From Clostridia bacterium (lineage in GTDB: Bacteria > Bacillota > DSM-521 > Neomoorellales > SLTJ01): a stretch of DNA of 5,737 nucleotides. The stretch is taken from the NCBI GenBank assembly GCA_014360105.1, contig JACIYD010000117.1, positions 1 to 5,737 on the forward strand, written 5' to 3'. This document shows positions 1 to 5,737 of this stretch, piece after piece (position 1 is the stretch's first letter; every line of letters starts with the position of its first letter). The notes beneath the pieces were generated by a model. It searched no databases, was not told where the DNA came from, and was given only the letters and a program-made list of their open reading frames with translations. Position numbers and translations under genes: made by a program.

Positions 1-149
1 AGAGGAGCTCCAGGAAAAGCGCCTCGACCAAGGCGGGAAAGGGCACTCCTTCCCCGCTGGCGGGCAAGGGAAAAGAGCAGGGAACTAGGCAGCATTTCCT
101 GGTGGAAGGTAAACACGGCAATATAGAGAGAAGCAGCAATTTGCAGCGG
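1..149 (-). pseudogene. GerA-family spore germination protein fragment, frameshifted
   Basis: Read on the minus strand from about 146, one frame gives IAASLYIAVFTFHQEMLPSS followed by LLFSLARQ. This matches the membrane-core block of GerAA/GerKA-type germinant receptor A subunits, where a transmembrane helix ends in a Y-[IV]-A-[x]2-[TS]-FHQEM-[IL]-P signature. After LARQ the frame is lost. A second frame then continues with EGVPFPALVEALFLELL, the next conserved block of the same family (REGVPFPA-VEALLMEL). Deleting one G from the GGGG run (plus-strand C's at 52-55) would join the two blocks as LARQREGVPFP. Upstream, the first frame meets a stop at 150-152, and the roughly 280 N-terminal residues of a normal GerA protein are not recognisable in any frame. 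The rest continues past the left edge. The family assignment is strong. Loss of function is very likely because of the missing 5' part, even if the G-run indel were a sequencing error. It is not functionally linked to the Moco operon. Confidence 0.8.
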
Positions 150-303
150 TTACGCGATAGGGTATTGTCCCACACAAGGCAGGAACTTGCAGGGTCCGGG
201 AACGGCTCCAGGCGACGTTCGCTGGTGGGCAACCGCGCCAGGAAGGCAAAGGCGCAAGCCGACCGAGAAGCACGGTTGGGCCAGCGGCCCCCGTGGCGCC
301 GAG

Positions 304-357
304 GATGGTGCGCACGAGCCGCGGGCCCGCCGGAGCACGAGGCTCGCGCACCACATC
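304..357. repeat. Bulged inverted repeat, 15 bp of stem
   Basis: The left arm is GATG-GTGCGC-AC-GAGCC (304-320). The right arm is GGCTC-GCGCAC-CA-CATC (341-357). They pair as 5+6+4 bp with one 2-nt bulge on each side. The 20-nt loop (321-340) starts with the perfect 10-bp palindrome GCGGGCCCGC. Such a stem would be very stable as RNA in either orientation. There is no U-tract, so it is not a standard intrinsic terminator. Its role is unknown. Confidence 0.55.
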
Positions 358-399
358 GATCCGGCAGCTTGCCGTCGCCGGAGCGAACCCAGGCGTAGG

Positions 400-427
400 C
401 CCCGAAACAATGGCATTTATTTCGGGG
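400..427 (-). terminator. Possible end-of-operon hairpin (no U-tract)
   Basis: A perfect 8-bp stem, CCCCGAAA and TTTCGGGG, encloses a 12-nt loop that can pair 3 bp further inside. It sits 49-76 nt after the mog stop, where the operon transcript would be expected to end. The base after the 3' arm is not T-rich on either strand, so efficient intrinsic termination is doubtful. It may instead be an mRNA 3'-end stabilising stem. The inverted repeat is certain; the terminator role is inferred. Confidence 0.35.
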
Positions 428-475
428 AGGACCGAGGCAAGAACTTTCGGGGAAAAGAGGGTAGACCCGGTGTTT

Positions 476-970
476 TCAAGGCCGGGCGCAATCGCGGGCC
501 TCGCCGCGGAGTACTTCCAGGCCATGCGGCAACGCCGGCAGGATGGCCTCGAGGTTCTCGCGTACGCCGTGCGGGCTGCCCGGCAGGTTGACGATGAGCG
601 TGCGTCCCCGAATGACCGCCTTCGCCCGGGAGAGCATCGCCCGCGGCGTCGCTTTGAGCCCGGCCAGGCGCATCGCTTCGGCCAGGCCCGGCACCTCCCT
701 TTCGGCGACCGCCAGCGTGGCCTCCGGCGTTACATCGCGCGGCCCCAGGCCGGTGCCGCCCGTGGTGAGGATGAGGTCAAGGCCGCGCTCGTCGGCCCAT
801 TCCCGCAGTTTGGCGGCCAAAGCCTCTTTTTCGTCCGGTAAAATTACATGTTCTACGACCCGGCCGCCGATGCGGCCGACCAGTTCCGCCGCCACGGCAG
901 CGCTCACATCGTCGCGCTCGCCGCGGGCGCCCTTATCGCTCGCGGTGAGGATGCCTACGGTAAACTCCAC
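476..970 (-). CDS. mog: Molybdopterin adenylyltransferase (MogA/MoaB family)
   Basis: This 164-residue protein belongs to the MoCF_biosynth (MoaB/Mog) fold, close to the usual 160-195 aa. Family enzymes activate molybdopterin with ATP to give adenylyl-molybdopterin, the substrate of MoeA, in the cytoplasm. Visible motifs are an N-terminal VGILTASDKGARGERDD stretch (residues 5-21), the pterin/nucleotide-binding TTGGTGLGPRDVTPEAT (69-85) and NLPGSPHGV (128-136). I chose the GTG at 968-970 because the protein then begins exactly at the family's first beta strand and has an AAGGGGG ribosome site 8 nt upstream. The same frame stays open further upstream but shows no homology there. The ribosome site lies in the last codons of the MOSC gene, 4 nt separating that stop from this start, so the two are probably translationally coupled. 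MogA and MoaB subtypes are not separable by eye. It is the last gene of the operon. Confidence 0.92.
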   Translation of the reverse strand: MEFTVGILTASDKGARGERDDVSAAVAAELVGRIGGRVVEHVILPDEKEALAAKLREWADERGLDLILTTGGTGLGPRDVTPEATLAVAEREVPGLAEAMRLAGLKATPRAMLSRAKAVIRGRTLIVNLPGSPHGVRENLEAILPALPHGLEVLRGEARDCARP

Positions 971-974
971 CCGT

Positions 975-1487
975 TCAGCCCCCTTCAACCGTATCTTTAG
1001 CGTGGCCGCAGCACGTCTCACGCTCTTCCTCCGGCCCGCTACCCTCTTCCAAGGCCTCAATGGCATCGCCGGCCGCCACCCAGCCGCCCCGAACCACCCG
1101 GACGAAAATGCCCTCCTGAGGCATGATGCATTTCCCCGTCTTTTGGAAAATGGCGCAGCCGGTATGGCAGGTCTTGCCGATCTGGGTGACTTCTGCCAGC
1201 ACTTCCGCACCGAGCCGCAGGCGTGTCCCCACCGGCAGGCGCCAGAGGTCGATGCCCTCGGTGGTGAGGTTTTCCGCAAAGGCACCGGGCCCTACCTCCA
1301 GGCCCAGGGCCCGCATCTTGGCGATGCTTTCCATGCCTAAAAGGCTTACCTGACGGTGCCAGGGGCCGGCATGGGCATCGCCTTCCAGCCCGTGTCCTTC
1401 CCGCAGGTAACCGCGGCCTACGTTTTCCTTGGGGACACCCGTTTCCCGGCTGAGGCAAACGGCGACGATGCGACCTCTAAGCCCCAT
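975..1487 (-). CDS. MOSC domain protein, small stand-alone form
   Basis: This 170-residue protein is a single MOSC domain (related to the C-terminal domain of Moco sulfurase). Such proteins are thought to bind sulfur or Moco through a conserved cysteine. Visible are [18 protein letters not shown] (33-50), [14 protein letters not shown] (68-81), [10 protein letters not shown] (84-93), and the Cys-bearing block [14 protein letters not shown] (101-114) with Cys107, Cys111 and Cys120, followed by MPQEGIF (122-128). The ATG at 1485-1487 has an AGGAGG site 5-6 nt upstream, and it overlaps the moaC stop by 11 nt. An upstream in-frame extension lacks homology. After the domain ends near residue 144, there is a 26-residue tail with an acidic stretch, a Cys-Cys pair (159-160) and a Gly-Gly end. 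Its place between moaC and mog points to a Moco task, but the substrate cannot be read from sequence. Confidence 0.9.
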   Translation of the reverse strand: MGLRGRIVAVCLSRETGVPKENVGRGYLREGHGLEGDAHAGPWHRQVSLLGMESIAKMRALGLEVGPGAFAENLTTEGIDLWRLPVGTRLRLGAEVLAEVTQIGKTCHTGCAIFQKTGKCIMPQEGIFVRVVRGGWVAAGDAIEALEEGSGPEEERETCCGHAKDTVEGG

Positions 1488-2001
1488 GGCCCTCCTCCTT
1501 ATCTTCTTCTGCCACCGGCGGGACCTCGCCGGCACGGTAATAGGCACCGCAACGCCCCCCCGTTTTCGCCACCAGGCGCACCGCCTCGATGACCATCTCC
1601 CGATCCACCGCCTTGGCCATGTCGTAAACGGTGAGCGCGGCCACCGCCACCGCCGTTAGCGCTTCCATTTCCACCCCGGTGCGCGCCGCCGTGCGTACGC
1701 GCGCCTCGATTTCCACCGCGCTCGCTTCCTCATCCAGCCGGAACGCAACGGTACAGGCGCCCAGGGGGAGGGGATGGCACAAGGGAATAAGGCGGCCGGT
1801 CTCCTTGGCCGCCATGATCCCGGCCACCCGGGCGACGGCCAGCACATCGCCCTTGGCTAGCGCGTTATCCTTAATCAGACGCAGCGTCTCGGGCCGCATG
1901 CGCACGCGGCCCCGGGCCACCGCCTCGCGCACGCTTTCTTCTTTGGTCGTAACGTCAACCATACGCGCCGCACCGCGGGCATCGACATGGGTTAACGACA
2001 A
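1477..2001 (-). CDS. moaC: Cyclic pyranopterin monophosphate synthase MoaC
   Basis: This 174-residue MoaC (E. coli protein 161 aa) converts 3',8-cyclo-7,8-dihydro-GTP, made by MoaA, into cyclic pyranopterin monophosphate. Visible hallmarks are the start [15 protein letters not shown] (3-17), [17 protein letters not shown] (50-66), [10 protein letters not shown] (71-80), [20 protein letters not shown] (108-127) and [11 protein letters not shown] (128-138). Asp127 and Lys130 match the family's catalytic Asp/Lys pair in the YDMxK motif. The C-terminal part has the normal [10 protein letters not shown] chose the TTG at 1999-2001. It lies 7 nt after a GGGAGAGG ribosome site, and it gives the usual MoaC N-terminus. 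An in-frame ATG at 2119-2121 would add 40 residues unlike any MoaC and has no better support. The tail after GG (about 25 aa) is longer than in E. coli and acidic. The 163-nt leader in front may control its translation. Confidence 0.95.
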   Translation of the reverse strand: MSLTHVDARGAARMVDVTTKEESVREAVARGRVRMRPETLRLIKDNALAKGDVLAVARVAGIMAAKETGRLIPLCHPLPLGACTVAFRLDEEASAVEIEARVRTAARTGVEMEALTAVAVAALTVYDMAKAVDREMVIEAVRLVAKTGGRCGAYYRAGEVPPVAEEDKEEGHGA

Positions 2002-2008
2002 GGGACAT

Positions 2009-2016
2009 CCTCTCCC
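2009..2016 (-). promoter_or_regulatory. moaC ribosome binding site
   Basis: GGGAGAGG on the minus strand ends 7 nt before the TTG at 1999-2001. It decides the moaC start. There is an ATG just after it (out of frame with moaC), which could be confused with the start, but only the TTG gives the MoaC N-terminus. Confidence 0.7.
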
Positions 2017-2035
2017 TGCTCCGATACTCCACTTC

Positions 2036-2053
2036 CCGGGGCCCAGGCCCCGG
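2036..2053 (-). repeat. GC-rich perfect hairpin in moaC leader
   Basis: CCGGGGCC-TG-GGCCCCGG is a perfect 8+8 inverted repeat; as RNA it would form 7 bp with a 4-nt loop. It lies 19 nt upstream of the moaC ribosome site. No T-tract follows, so it is not a standard terminator. It could be a ribosome-access or mRNA-stability element. Confidence 0.6.
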
Positions 2054-2164
2054 TGCGCTTGGGCGACGGCAAGCTTATAACCCAACCGAGAAGAGGCGCC
2101 CCGCAGGAACCGACGCGGCAACCGATAAGGCCCTGCTCAACACCAGAGGATCGGCCCGGGAACC

Positions 2165-3136
2165 TTACCCGCCGATCTGCCACATTGCTCTTGCGTCCTG
2201 CCTAGGCGTGCGCCGTCCGAGGCGGTGCCGGGCGGGTTTTGCGGCCACGGCCGCGCGGAAGAGCGCCGCCAGTTCCTCTCGCGTGGCGCCGGCACGCAGC
2301 GGGCCGCGTACATCCACCTCGTGCTCGCTTTCCAGGCACGGGCGCAGCTTGCCGTCGGCCGTAAGACGCAGGCGGTTACAGCGCGCACAGAAGCATTGAC
2401 TGATGGCGGCAATAAAGCCGATGGTTCCCTTGCCGCCGGCCAGCCGGTAATACCGGGCGGGGCCATTGCCCGGCACCGCCGCCGGCTCCAAGGGAACGCT
2501 CTGCTCAAGCCGCGCCAGAACCTCGGTTGCCGGGAGAAAACCGTTCAATTCTGTGGCCTGCCCTAGGGGCATGAGCTCGATAAAGCGAACGTGGACGGGC
2601 TCCTGCCGCGTCAGCGCCGCAAAAGCCTCGATCTCGTCCTCGTTGAAACCGCGGGTGATGACCACATTGAGCTTTACCGGCTCCAACTTATACCGCAACG
2701 CCGCGGCCACGCCTTCCTTGACCCGCTCCAGGTTGCCGCCCCGCGTGAGGCGGGCGAATTTCTCCCCGTCCAGCGTATCGAGACTGATGTTGACCCGCTT
2801 CAGCCCCGCGCGCCGCAGTTCTGCCGCCTGTTCGGCCAGCAAGGTGCCGTTGGTGGTGAGCGCCAGGTCTTCGATTCCCGGCAGGGAAGCGGTACGCGCC
2901 ACCAGGTAGGAAAAGTTCTTCCGCACCAGGGGCTCGCCGCCGGTAAAACGCACCCGCTTGAAACCCAATCCGACCGCTACTTCCAGGAGAGATACGATTT
3001 CTTCGAGACGCAGGATCTCCTCGTGGCTTTTCTGTTTGACCCCGGTGGCCGGCATACAGTAGCGGCAGCGCAGGTTGCAGCGGTCGGTCACCGAGACACG
3101 GAGGTAATCGATCTCCCGGCCGTAACCGTCAAGCAC
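2165..3136 (-). CDS. moaA: GTP 3',8-cyclase MoaA (radical SAM)
   Basis: This 323-residue radical-SAM enzyme (E. coli 329 aa) starts the Moco pathway by turning GTP into 3',8-cyclo-7,8-dihydro-GTP. The N-terminal cluster motif is C20-x3-C24-x2-C27 in VTDRCNLRCRYCMP, binding the SAM-cleaving [4Fe-4S] cluster. FTGGEPLVRK (64-73) binds SAM, followed by TTNG and NISLDTLD. The second, GTP-binding cluster is marked by FCARCNRLRLTADGKLRPCL, with Cys250, Cys253 and Cys267. The protein ends in the essential Gly-Gly (322-323). I chose GTG at 3134-3136. It has GGAGGT 8 nt upstream, and it gives the typical short MoaA N-terminus (VLDGYGREIDYLRVSVTDRC). A TTG at 3155-3157 would add 7 residues and is less well placed. 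The start overlaps the end of the upstream moeA-PBP gene by 8 nt, indicating coupled translation. All key residues are present. Confidence 0.97.
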   Translation of the reverse strand: MLDGYGREIDYLRVSVTDRCNLRCRYCMPATGVKQKSHEEILRLEEIVSLLEVAVGLGFKRVRFTGGEPLVRKNFSYLVARTASLPGIEDLALTTNGTLLAEQAAELRRAGLKRVNISLDTLDGEKFARLTRGGNLERVKEGVAAALRYKLEPVKLNVVITRGFNEDEIEAFAALTRQEPVHVRFIELMPLGQATELNGFLPATEVLARLEQSVPLEPAAVPGNGPARYYRLAGGKGTIGFIAAISQCFCARCNRLRLTADGKLRPCLESEHEVDVRGPLRAGATREELAALFRAAVAAKPARHRLGRRTPRQDARAMWQIGG

Positions 3137-5075
3137 CGCCGCCCACCTCCGGCCCAACCTGCGTCATCTCGCCGCAGTCCGCCAACCGGTAACCCTCGAA
3201 GGCAGCAACAGCCGCCTGAAAGAGAGGATCGCGCAGCACGGCGACCAGGTGCTGCATCCTCTCCTCCGGCCACAGTTCCGCCGGGATGACCAGGTCGAAA
3301 TCCTCCTCACCCAGGGGAAGGAAGTCCAGGTCAAAGGCCCGTGCGGCCGCCAGGATGCCCATGCCCGCGTCGGCGGTACCACTGGCAATGGCCACCGCCA
3401 CCGCCAGGTGGGTATAAACCTCGCGCTCGTAGCCGACAATTGCCTGCGGTTCGATGCCGTGCCGCGCCAGCAGGTAATCGAGGAAGATCCGGGTTCCGGC
3501 ACCGGCCTGGCGGTTGACAAAACGCACTCCGGGCCGGACAAGGTCGGCAACGCCTGCCAGACCCAGCGGGTTGCCCTTGGCCACCATCAAGCCTTGCTGT
3601 CTTTTCACCAGGTGGACCAAGGTCACTGTACGGTCCGGCAGGTAACGGCGGATGTAGGGCACGTTGTAGACGCCACTAGCGGGGTCGAGCAGGTGGATGC
3701 CGGCGCAGTGCGCCTCGCCGCGCCGCAGGGCCAAAAGCCCGCCGATGCTCCCTACGTTCCCGGTGGCCAGGCTTTCCCCTGGGAAAAGGCGCCGCAGGTG
3801 GCTGTCGAGCAGATCCAACGCCAGGTCGTGGCTGCCCAGGCAGAGCACGGTTTGCCCAATGGCCGCCGGGTCGCGCAAGAGCTCCACTTCGATACGGGCG
3901 CCGGCGGGATAGCCCTCGCTCAGCCGGGGCACGCGAAGCAGGGCGTCCGCCTGGGCAAGAGCCCTGGTCATGCCCGCCCCCCGCGCCAGAGGCACTGCCA
4001 CCAGGGAGCCGTTGCGCCGCCCCAGGCGCAGGCGCACGAACTCTTCCGCGCCCAAAGGGGAGAAGAGTTTGCGCGTCAGTACGGCCGTGGCGCGCGGCCG
4101 TGGCGGCTGGCTGTAACGCAAGATGGCCCCAAGCAGGGGTCGCACGAAAAGCTCCGCGGCCAGCACCGCGGAAACGGGGTACCCGGGGACGCCGATCGCC
4201 GGTTTGCCAGCGGCAAGACCGAGAATTACCGGCTTGCCGGGGCGGATGGCGACGCCGTGGGTGAAGATGCGGCCCAATTCCGCCATCACGGCGGCGGTAT
4301 AGTCCTCACGGCCGGCGGAGGAGCCGGCATTGATGAGGATCACGTCGCTTGAGGCGGCGGCCGCCTCAACTGCTTCCTTGAGGCATTGGTAGTCGTCGGG
4401 CACAATGGGCCAGCGCTCCGCCGCGCCGCCCCATTCCTCCACCAGCGCCGCGAGCACATGACTGTTGAATTCCGGCAGTTGACCGGGTGCGAGGGGTTGT
4501 CCCACGGGAACGAGTTCGGTCCCCGTGGGCACGATGGCCACCCGCGGCCGGGGCCAAACCGCGACCTCGGTCGCGCCTCCCGCCAGCAGGTGGGCCAGAT
4601 CGTAGGGAGTGATGCGGTGGTAGGCTGGCAACAGGATCTCGCCGGCGACTATGTCCTCGCCCACCAGGCGCACGTGCTGCCAGGGAGCGGCGGGGGCGAT
4701 GATCTCTACTTCCTCCGGGGCGGGGTAATGCAGGTCCTCGGCCATGATGACGGCGTCAAACCCGGGCGGGAGGGGGTCGCCCGTATCCACTTCGATCGCT
4801 TCCTCGCCCAGCCGCAGCCGCCGCGGCGCCGTCTCGCGCGCCCCGTAGGTGCTGTCCGCCTTGACCGCCACGCCGTCCATGGCCGCCGCCGGGAACGGAG
4901 GCGCCGAGAGGCGGGCGATGACCGGTTGGGCGGTGATGCGGCCGATGGCTTCTGGCGCGGGCACCGTCTCCGGCTCTTTGGGGTCGAGGGCCCCCGCCCG
5001 CCGAAGCTCGTCCAGGAAGGCCTGTAGGGCTTCTTCCCAGGGTTTATTCTGGAGGTAGACGTTGCGGCGAGTCAC
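3129..5075 (-). CDS. MoeA molybdopterin molybdotransferase fused to PBP-like domain
   Basis: This 648-residue protein has two parts. Residues 1-403 are a full MoeA, which inserts molybdate (or tungstate) into adenylyl-molybdopterin. Motifs are AAAMDGVAV (63-71), TGDPLPPGFDAVIMAED (98-114), GEDIVAG (139-145), VPTGTELV (182-189), NAGSSAGREDY (249-259), RPGKP (278-282) and GVPGYPVSA (295-303). Residues from about 405 to 640 form a periplasmic-binding-protein-like (LysR-substrate/PBP_like_2) domain with GSHDLALDLL, TGNVGSIGGL, AGIHLLDPASGVYN, NRQAGAGTRIFLDYLL and ASGTADAGMGI. It has no signal peptide, so this domain acts in the cytoplasm, perhaps sensing or delivering the oxyanion. GTG at 5073-5075 follows GGAGG by 8 nt, giving the family N-terminus (R-N-x-Y-L-x-N-K-P). 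It lies 30 nt after the moeA-1 stop. The SGG of classical MoeA reads NAG here, as I recall being usual in this subfamily. The metal preference is unknown. Confidence 0.93.
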   Translation of the reverse strand: MTRRNVYLQNKPWEEALQAFLDELRRAGALDPKEPETVPAPEAIGRITAQPVIARLSAPPFPAAAMDGVAVKADSTYGARETAPRRLRLGEEAIEVDTGDPLPPGFDAVIMAEDLHYPAPEEVEIIAPAAPWQHVRLVGEDIVAGEILLPAYHRITPYDLAHLLAGGATEVAVWPRPRVAIVPTGTELVPVGQPLAPGQLPEFNSHVLAALVEEWGGAAERWPIVPDDYQCLKEAVEAAAASSDVILINAGSSAGREDYTAAVMAELGRIFTHGVAIRPGKPVILGLAAGKPAIGVPGYPVSAVLAAELFVRPLLGAILRYSQPPRPRATAVLTRKLFSPLGAEEFVRLRLGRRNGSLVAVPLARGAGMTRALAQADALLRVPRLSEGYPAGARIEVELLRDPAAIGQTVLCLGSHDLALDLLDSHLRRLFPGESLATGNVGSIGGLLALRRGEAHCAGIHLLDPASGVYNVPYIRRYLPDRTVTLVHLVKRQQGLMVAKGNPLGLAGVADLVRPGVRFVNRQAGAGTRIFLDYLLARHGIEPQAIVGYEREVYTHLAVAVAIASGTADAGMGILAAARAFDLDFLPLGEEDFDLVIPAELWPEERMQHLVAVLRDPLFQAAVAAFEGYRLADCGEMTQVGPEVGGGA

Positions 5076-5105
5076 GGTGCCTTCCTCCTGCTCTCTCCTT
5101 GATCC

Positions 5106-5737
5106 CTATAGTAGGAGAACGGAGACCGCGGCCCCGCTTGGCTTGCCCTCGTCCTCCAGAGGAATGACGGCCAGTCCGTGTGCCTCGACCAGAGGGGAGA
5201 GCAAACCGGACTTGCCCAGGAGGGGCTCGGCCCAAGTAACGTCGTCTTTGTGGAAAAGCCGCACCAGGAGGTAGTCCTCGCGGCCGCTGCGGGAGGCGAC
5301 GCTGCGCGTGAGGCGTGCCTGCACCAGGCGCCGGTACTCCCCGTGGTGGGTGCCGATGGCGACCAGGGGGCTGAGCAGCACCAGGTAGACGACAATGGCC
5401 GAGGTCGGATGTCCCGGCAGGCCTACCAGCAACCGCCCGCCTTGGGTTGCCGCCAGGGTCGGTTTGCCCGGCCCGATGGCCACCCCGTGAAAGAGCAGAT
5501 TGCCGTCCGGTTGGGCCAGCACCTCGCGGGTGAAATCGCGGGCGCCGACCGAACTGCCGCCTGAAAGGATGACCAGGTCGTTTGCGGCCAGTGCCCTTGC
5601 CAGGGTTTCCTGCAAAAGAACCGGATCGTCCCTTACGGGGCCGTAAAGCTGGGGCCGGCCGCCGTCGGCCGCCACCAGCGCGAAAAGGGCGTAAGCGTTG
5701 CTGTCGTAAATCTGGCCCGGTGCCAGGTTCTCGCCCG
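5106..5737 (-). CDS. moeA: Molybdopterin molybdotransferase MoeA, C-terminal part
   Basis: The last 209 residues of a MoeA are visible; a full protein is about 400, so the N-terminal half lies beyond the right edge. The first visible residues are PGQIYDSNAYALFAL, the usual start of the MoeA molybdopterin-binding domain. Then come LSGGSSVGARDF (57-68 of the visible part; the SGGxSxGxxD motif), GPGKPT (88-93) and GLPGHPTSAIV (105-115), followed by the small beta-barrel domain IV with SGREDYLLVRL (150-160) and a C-terminal VIPLEDEGKPSGAAVSVLLL. It ends in TAG at 5106-5108 and has no PBP-like extension, unlike its neighbour. A MoeA of this plain type followed by a MoeA-PBP is a recurring pair in anaerobes. 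The final reaction is metal insertion into adenylyl-molybdopterin. Only the 3' half can be judged, so the start and its promoter are unseen. Confidence 0.93.
   Translation of the reverse strand, partial: GENLAPGQIYDSNAYALFALVAADGGRPQLYGPVRDDPVLLQETLARALAANDLVILSGGSSVGARDFTREVLAQPDGNLLFHGVAIGPGKPTLAATQGGRLLVGLPGHPTSAIVVYLVLLSPLVAIGTHHGEYRRLVQARLTRSVASRSGREDYLLVRLFHKDDVTWAEPLLGKSGLLSPLVEAHGLAVIPLEDEGKPSGAAVSVLLL

Larger units (their letters stand above)
150..475. other. Gene-free intergenic stretch with inverted repeats
   Basis: This stretch lies between the mog stop and the GerA remnant. One minus-strand frame stays open across most of it, running out of the mog region to a stop near 85. Its translation has no family I recognise, no clean start with a ribosome site, and runs straight through the GerA remnant in the wrong frame, so I do not call it a gene. 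Plus-strand frames look equally meaningless. The recognisable contents are two inverted repeats (304-357 and 400-427) and a small hairpin at 362-374 (CGGCA, 3-nt loop, TGCCG). It may be decayed former gerA-operon DNA or an untranslated tail of the Moco transcript; sequence alone does not decide. Confidence 0.5.
2002..2164 (-). promoter_or_regulatory. moaA-moaC gap, possible structured leader of moaC
   Basis: This is the only large gap in an otherwise overlapping operon. On the minus strand it contains, in order, three copies of TCGGTT, a CCTCTTCT element, a GC-rich perfect hairpin and the moaC ribosome site. CCTCTTCT (plus 2089-2096) can pair over 8 positions, two of them G-U, with the GGGAGAGG ribosome site (2009-2016), so it could mask moaC translation. 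I could not match it to the Moco-riboswitch consensus from memory, nor see a tRNA or a convincing promoter. It encodes no recognisable protein such as moaD. A regulatory role is inferred from length and pairing only. Confidence 0.35.

Noticed and set aside
321..330. GCGGGCCCGC palindrome as a regulator operator
   Set aside because: It is a GC-only palindrome inside a larger hairpin loop in GC-rich DNA, with no promoter nearby.
85..525. Minus-strand open frame of 146 codons spanning the mog end, the gap and the GerA remnant
   Set aside because: It overlaps the mog 3' end and the GerA homology in a different frame, has no recognisable family, and no good start.
971..1285. Upstream extension of the mog frame into the MOSC gene
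   Set aside because: It is an antisense-free shadow in the wrong frame of the MOSC gene; Mog homology begins only at the GTG at 970.
2072..2079. TATAAG as a possible -10 box in front of moaC
   Set aside because: No -35-like hexamer at a 16-18 nt distance; the sequence there is GGGGCG.
2002..2121. N-terminal extension of MoaC to the ATG at 2119-2121
   Set aside because: The 40 added residues are unlike MoaC, and a well-spaced ribosome site serves the TTG at 1999-2001.
2100..2164. tRNA-like look of the moaA-moaC gap (D-arm-like GGTGTTGAGCAG)
   Set aside because: No T-arm with a TTC-loop and matching stem, and no 7-bp acceptor stem could be found.
3249..4352. Long plus-strand open frame (367 codons) opposite the moeA-PBP gene
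   Set aside because: It is a GC-rich shadow frame; the minus strand encodes an unmistakable full-length MoeA-PBP over the same bases.
5076..5110. TACTATAGGGA before the moeA-PBP gene as a promoter
   Set aside because: It is the end codons and stop of moeA-1; no -35 element is evident, and the 30-nt gap fits an operon junction.

Overview
The window is a molybdenum-cofactor (Moco/tungsten-pterin) biosynthesis operon read entirely from the minus strand. Its order of transcription, right to left, is: moeA-like gene (cut by the right edge), moeA fused to a periplasmic-binding-protein-like domain, moaA, moaC, a MOSC-domain gene, and a mogA/moaB-type gene. A broken remnant of a GerA-family spore germination gene lies at the left edge on the same strand. 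The DNA is GC-rich by eye. The GerA remnant implies an endospore-forming ancestor. Two MoeA paralogues, one with the PBP-like tail, next to moaA-moaC-MOSC-mog are typical of anaerobic, often thermophilic Clostridia (Moorella-like or related Bacillota). The organism assignment is an inference, not proven.

Layout: 5106-5737 is the C-terminal part of MoeA-1. 3129-5075 is the MoeA-PBP fusion. 2165-3136 is moaA, whose start overlaps the previous stop by 8 nt. 2002-2164 is a 163-nt gap that looks like a structured leader for moaC. 1477-2001 is moaC, with a TTG start. 975-1487 is the MOSC gene, overlapping moaC by 11 nt. 476-970 is mog, 4 nt after the MOSC stop. 150-475 holds no recognisable gene but has two strong inverted repeats. 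1-149 is the gerA-type remnant with a one-base frameshift.

The genes form a nearly complete route. MoaA and MoaC turn GTP into cyclic pyranopterin monophosphate. Mog adenylylates molybdopterin. MoeA proteins insert the metal into adenylylated molybdopterin. The MOSC protein probably handles sulfur or the finished cofactor. MoaD, MoaE, MoeB and MobA are not in the window and must be encoded elsewhere if the pathway is complete. Nothing here amounts to a new system. The points most worth a second look are the moaC leader with possible Shine-Dalgarno sequestration, the paired MoeA paralogues, the Cys-containing tail of the MOSC protein, and the decayed gerA end.
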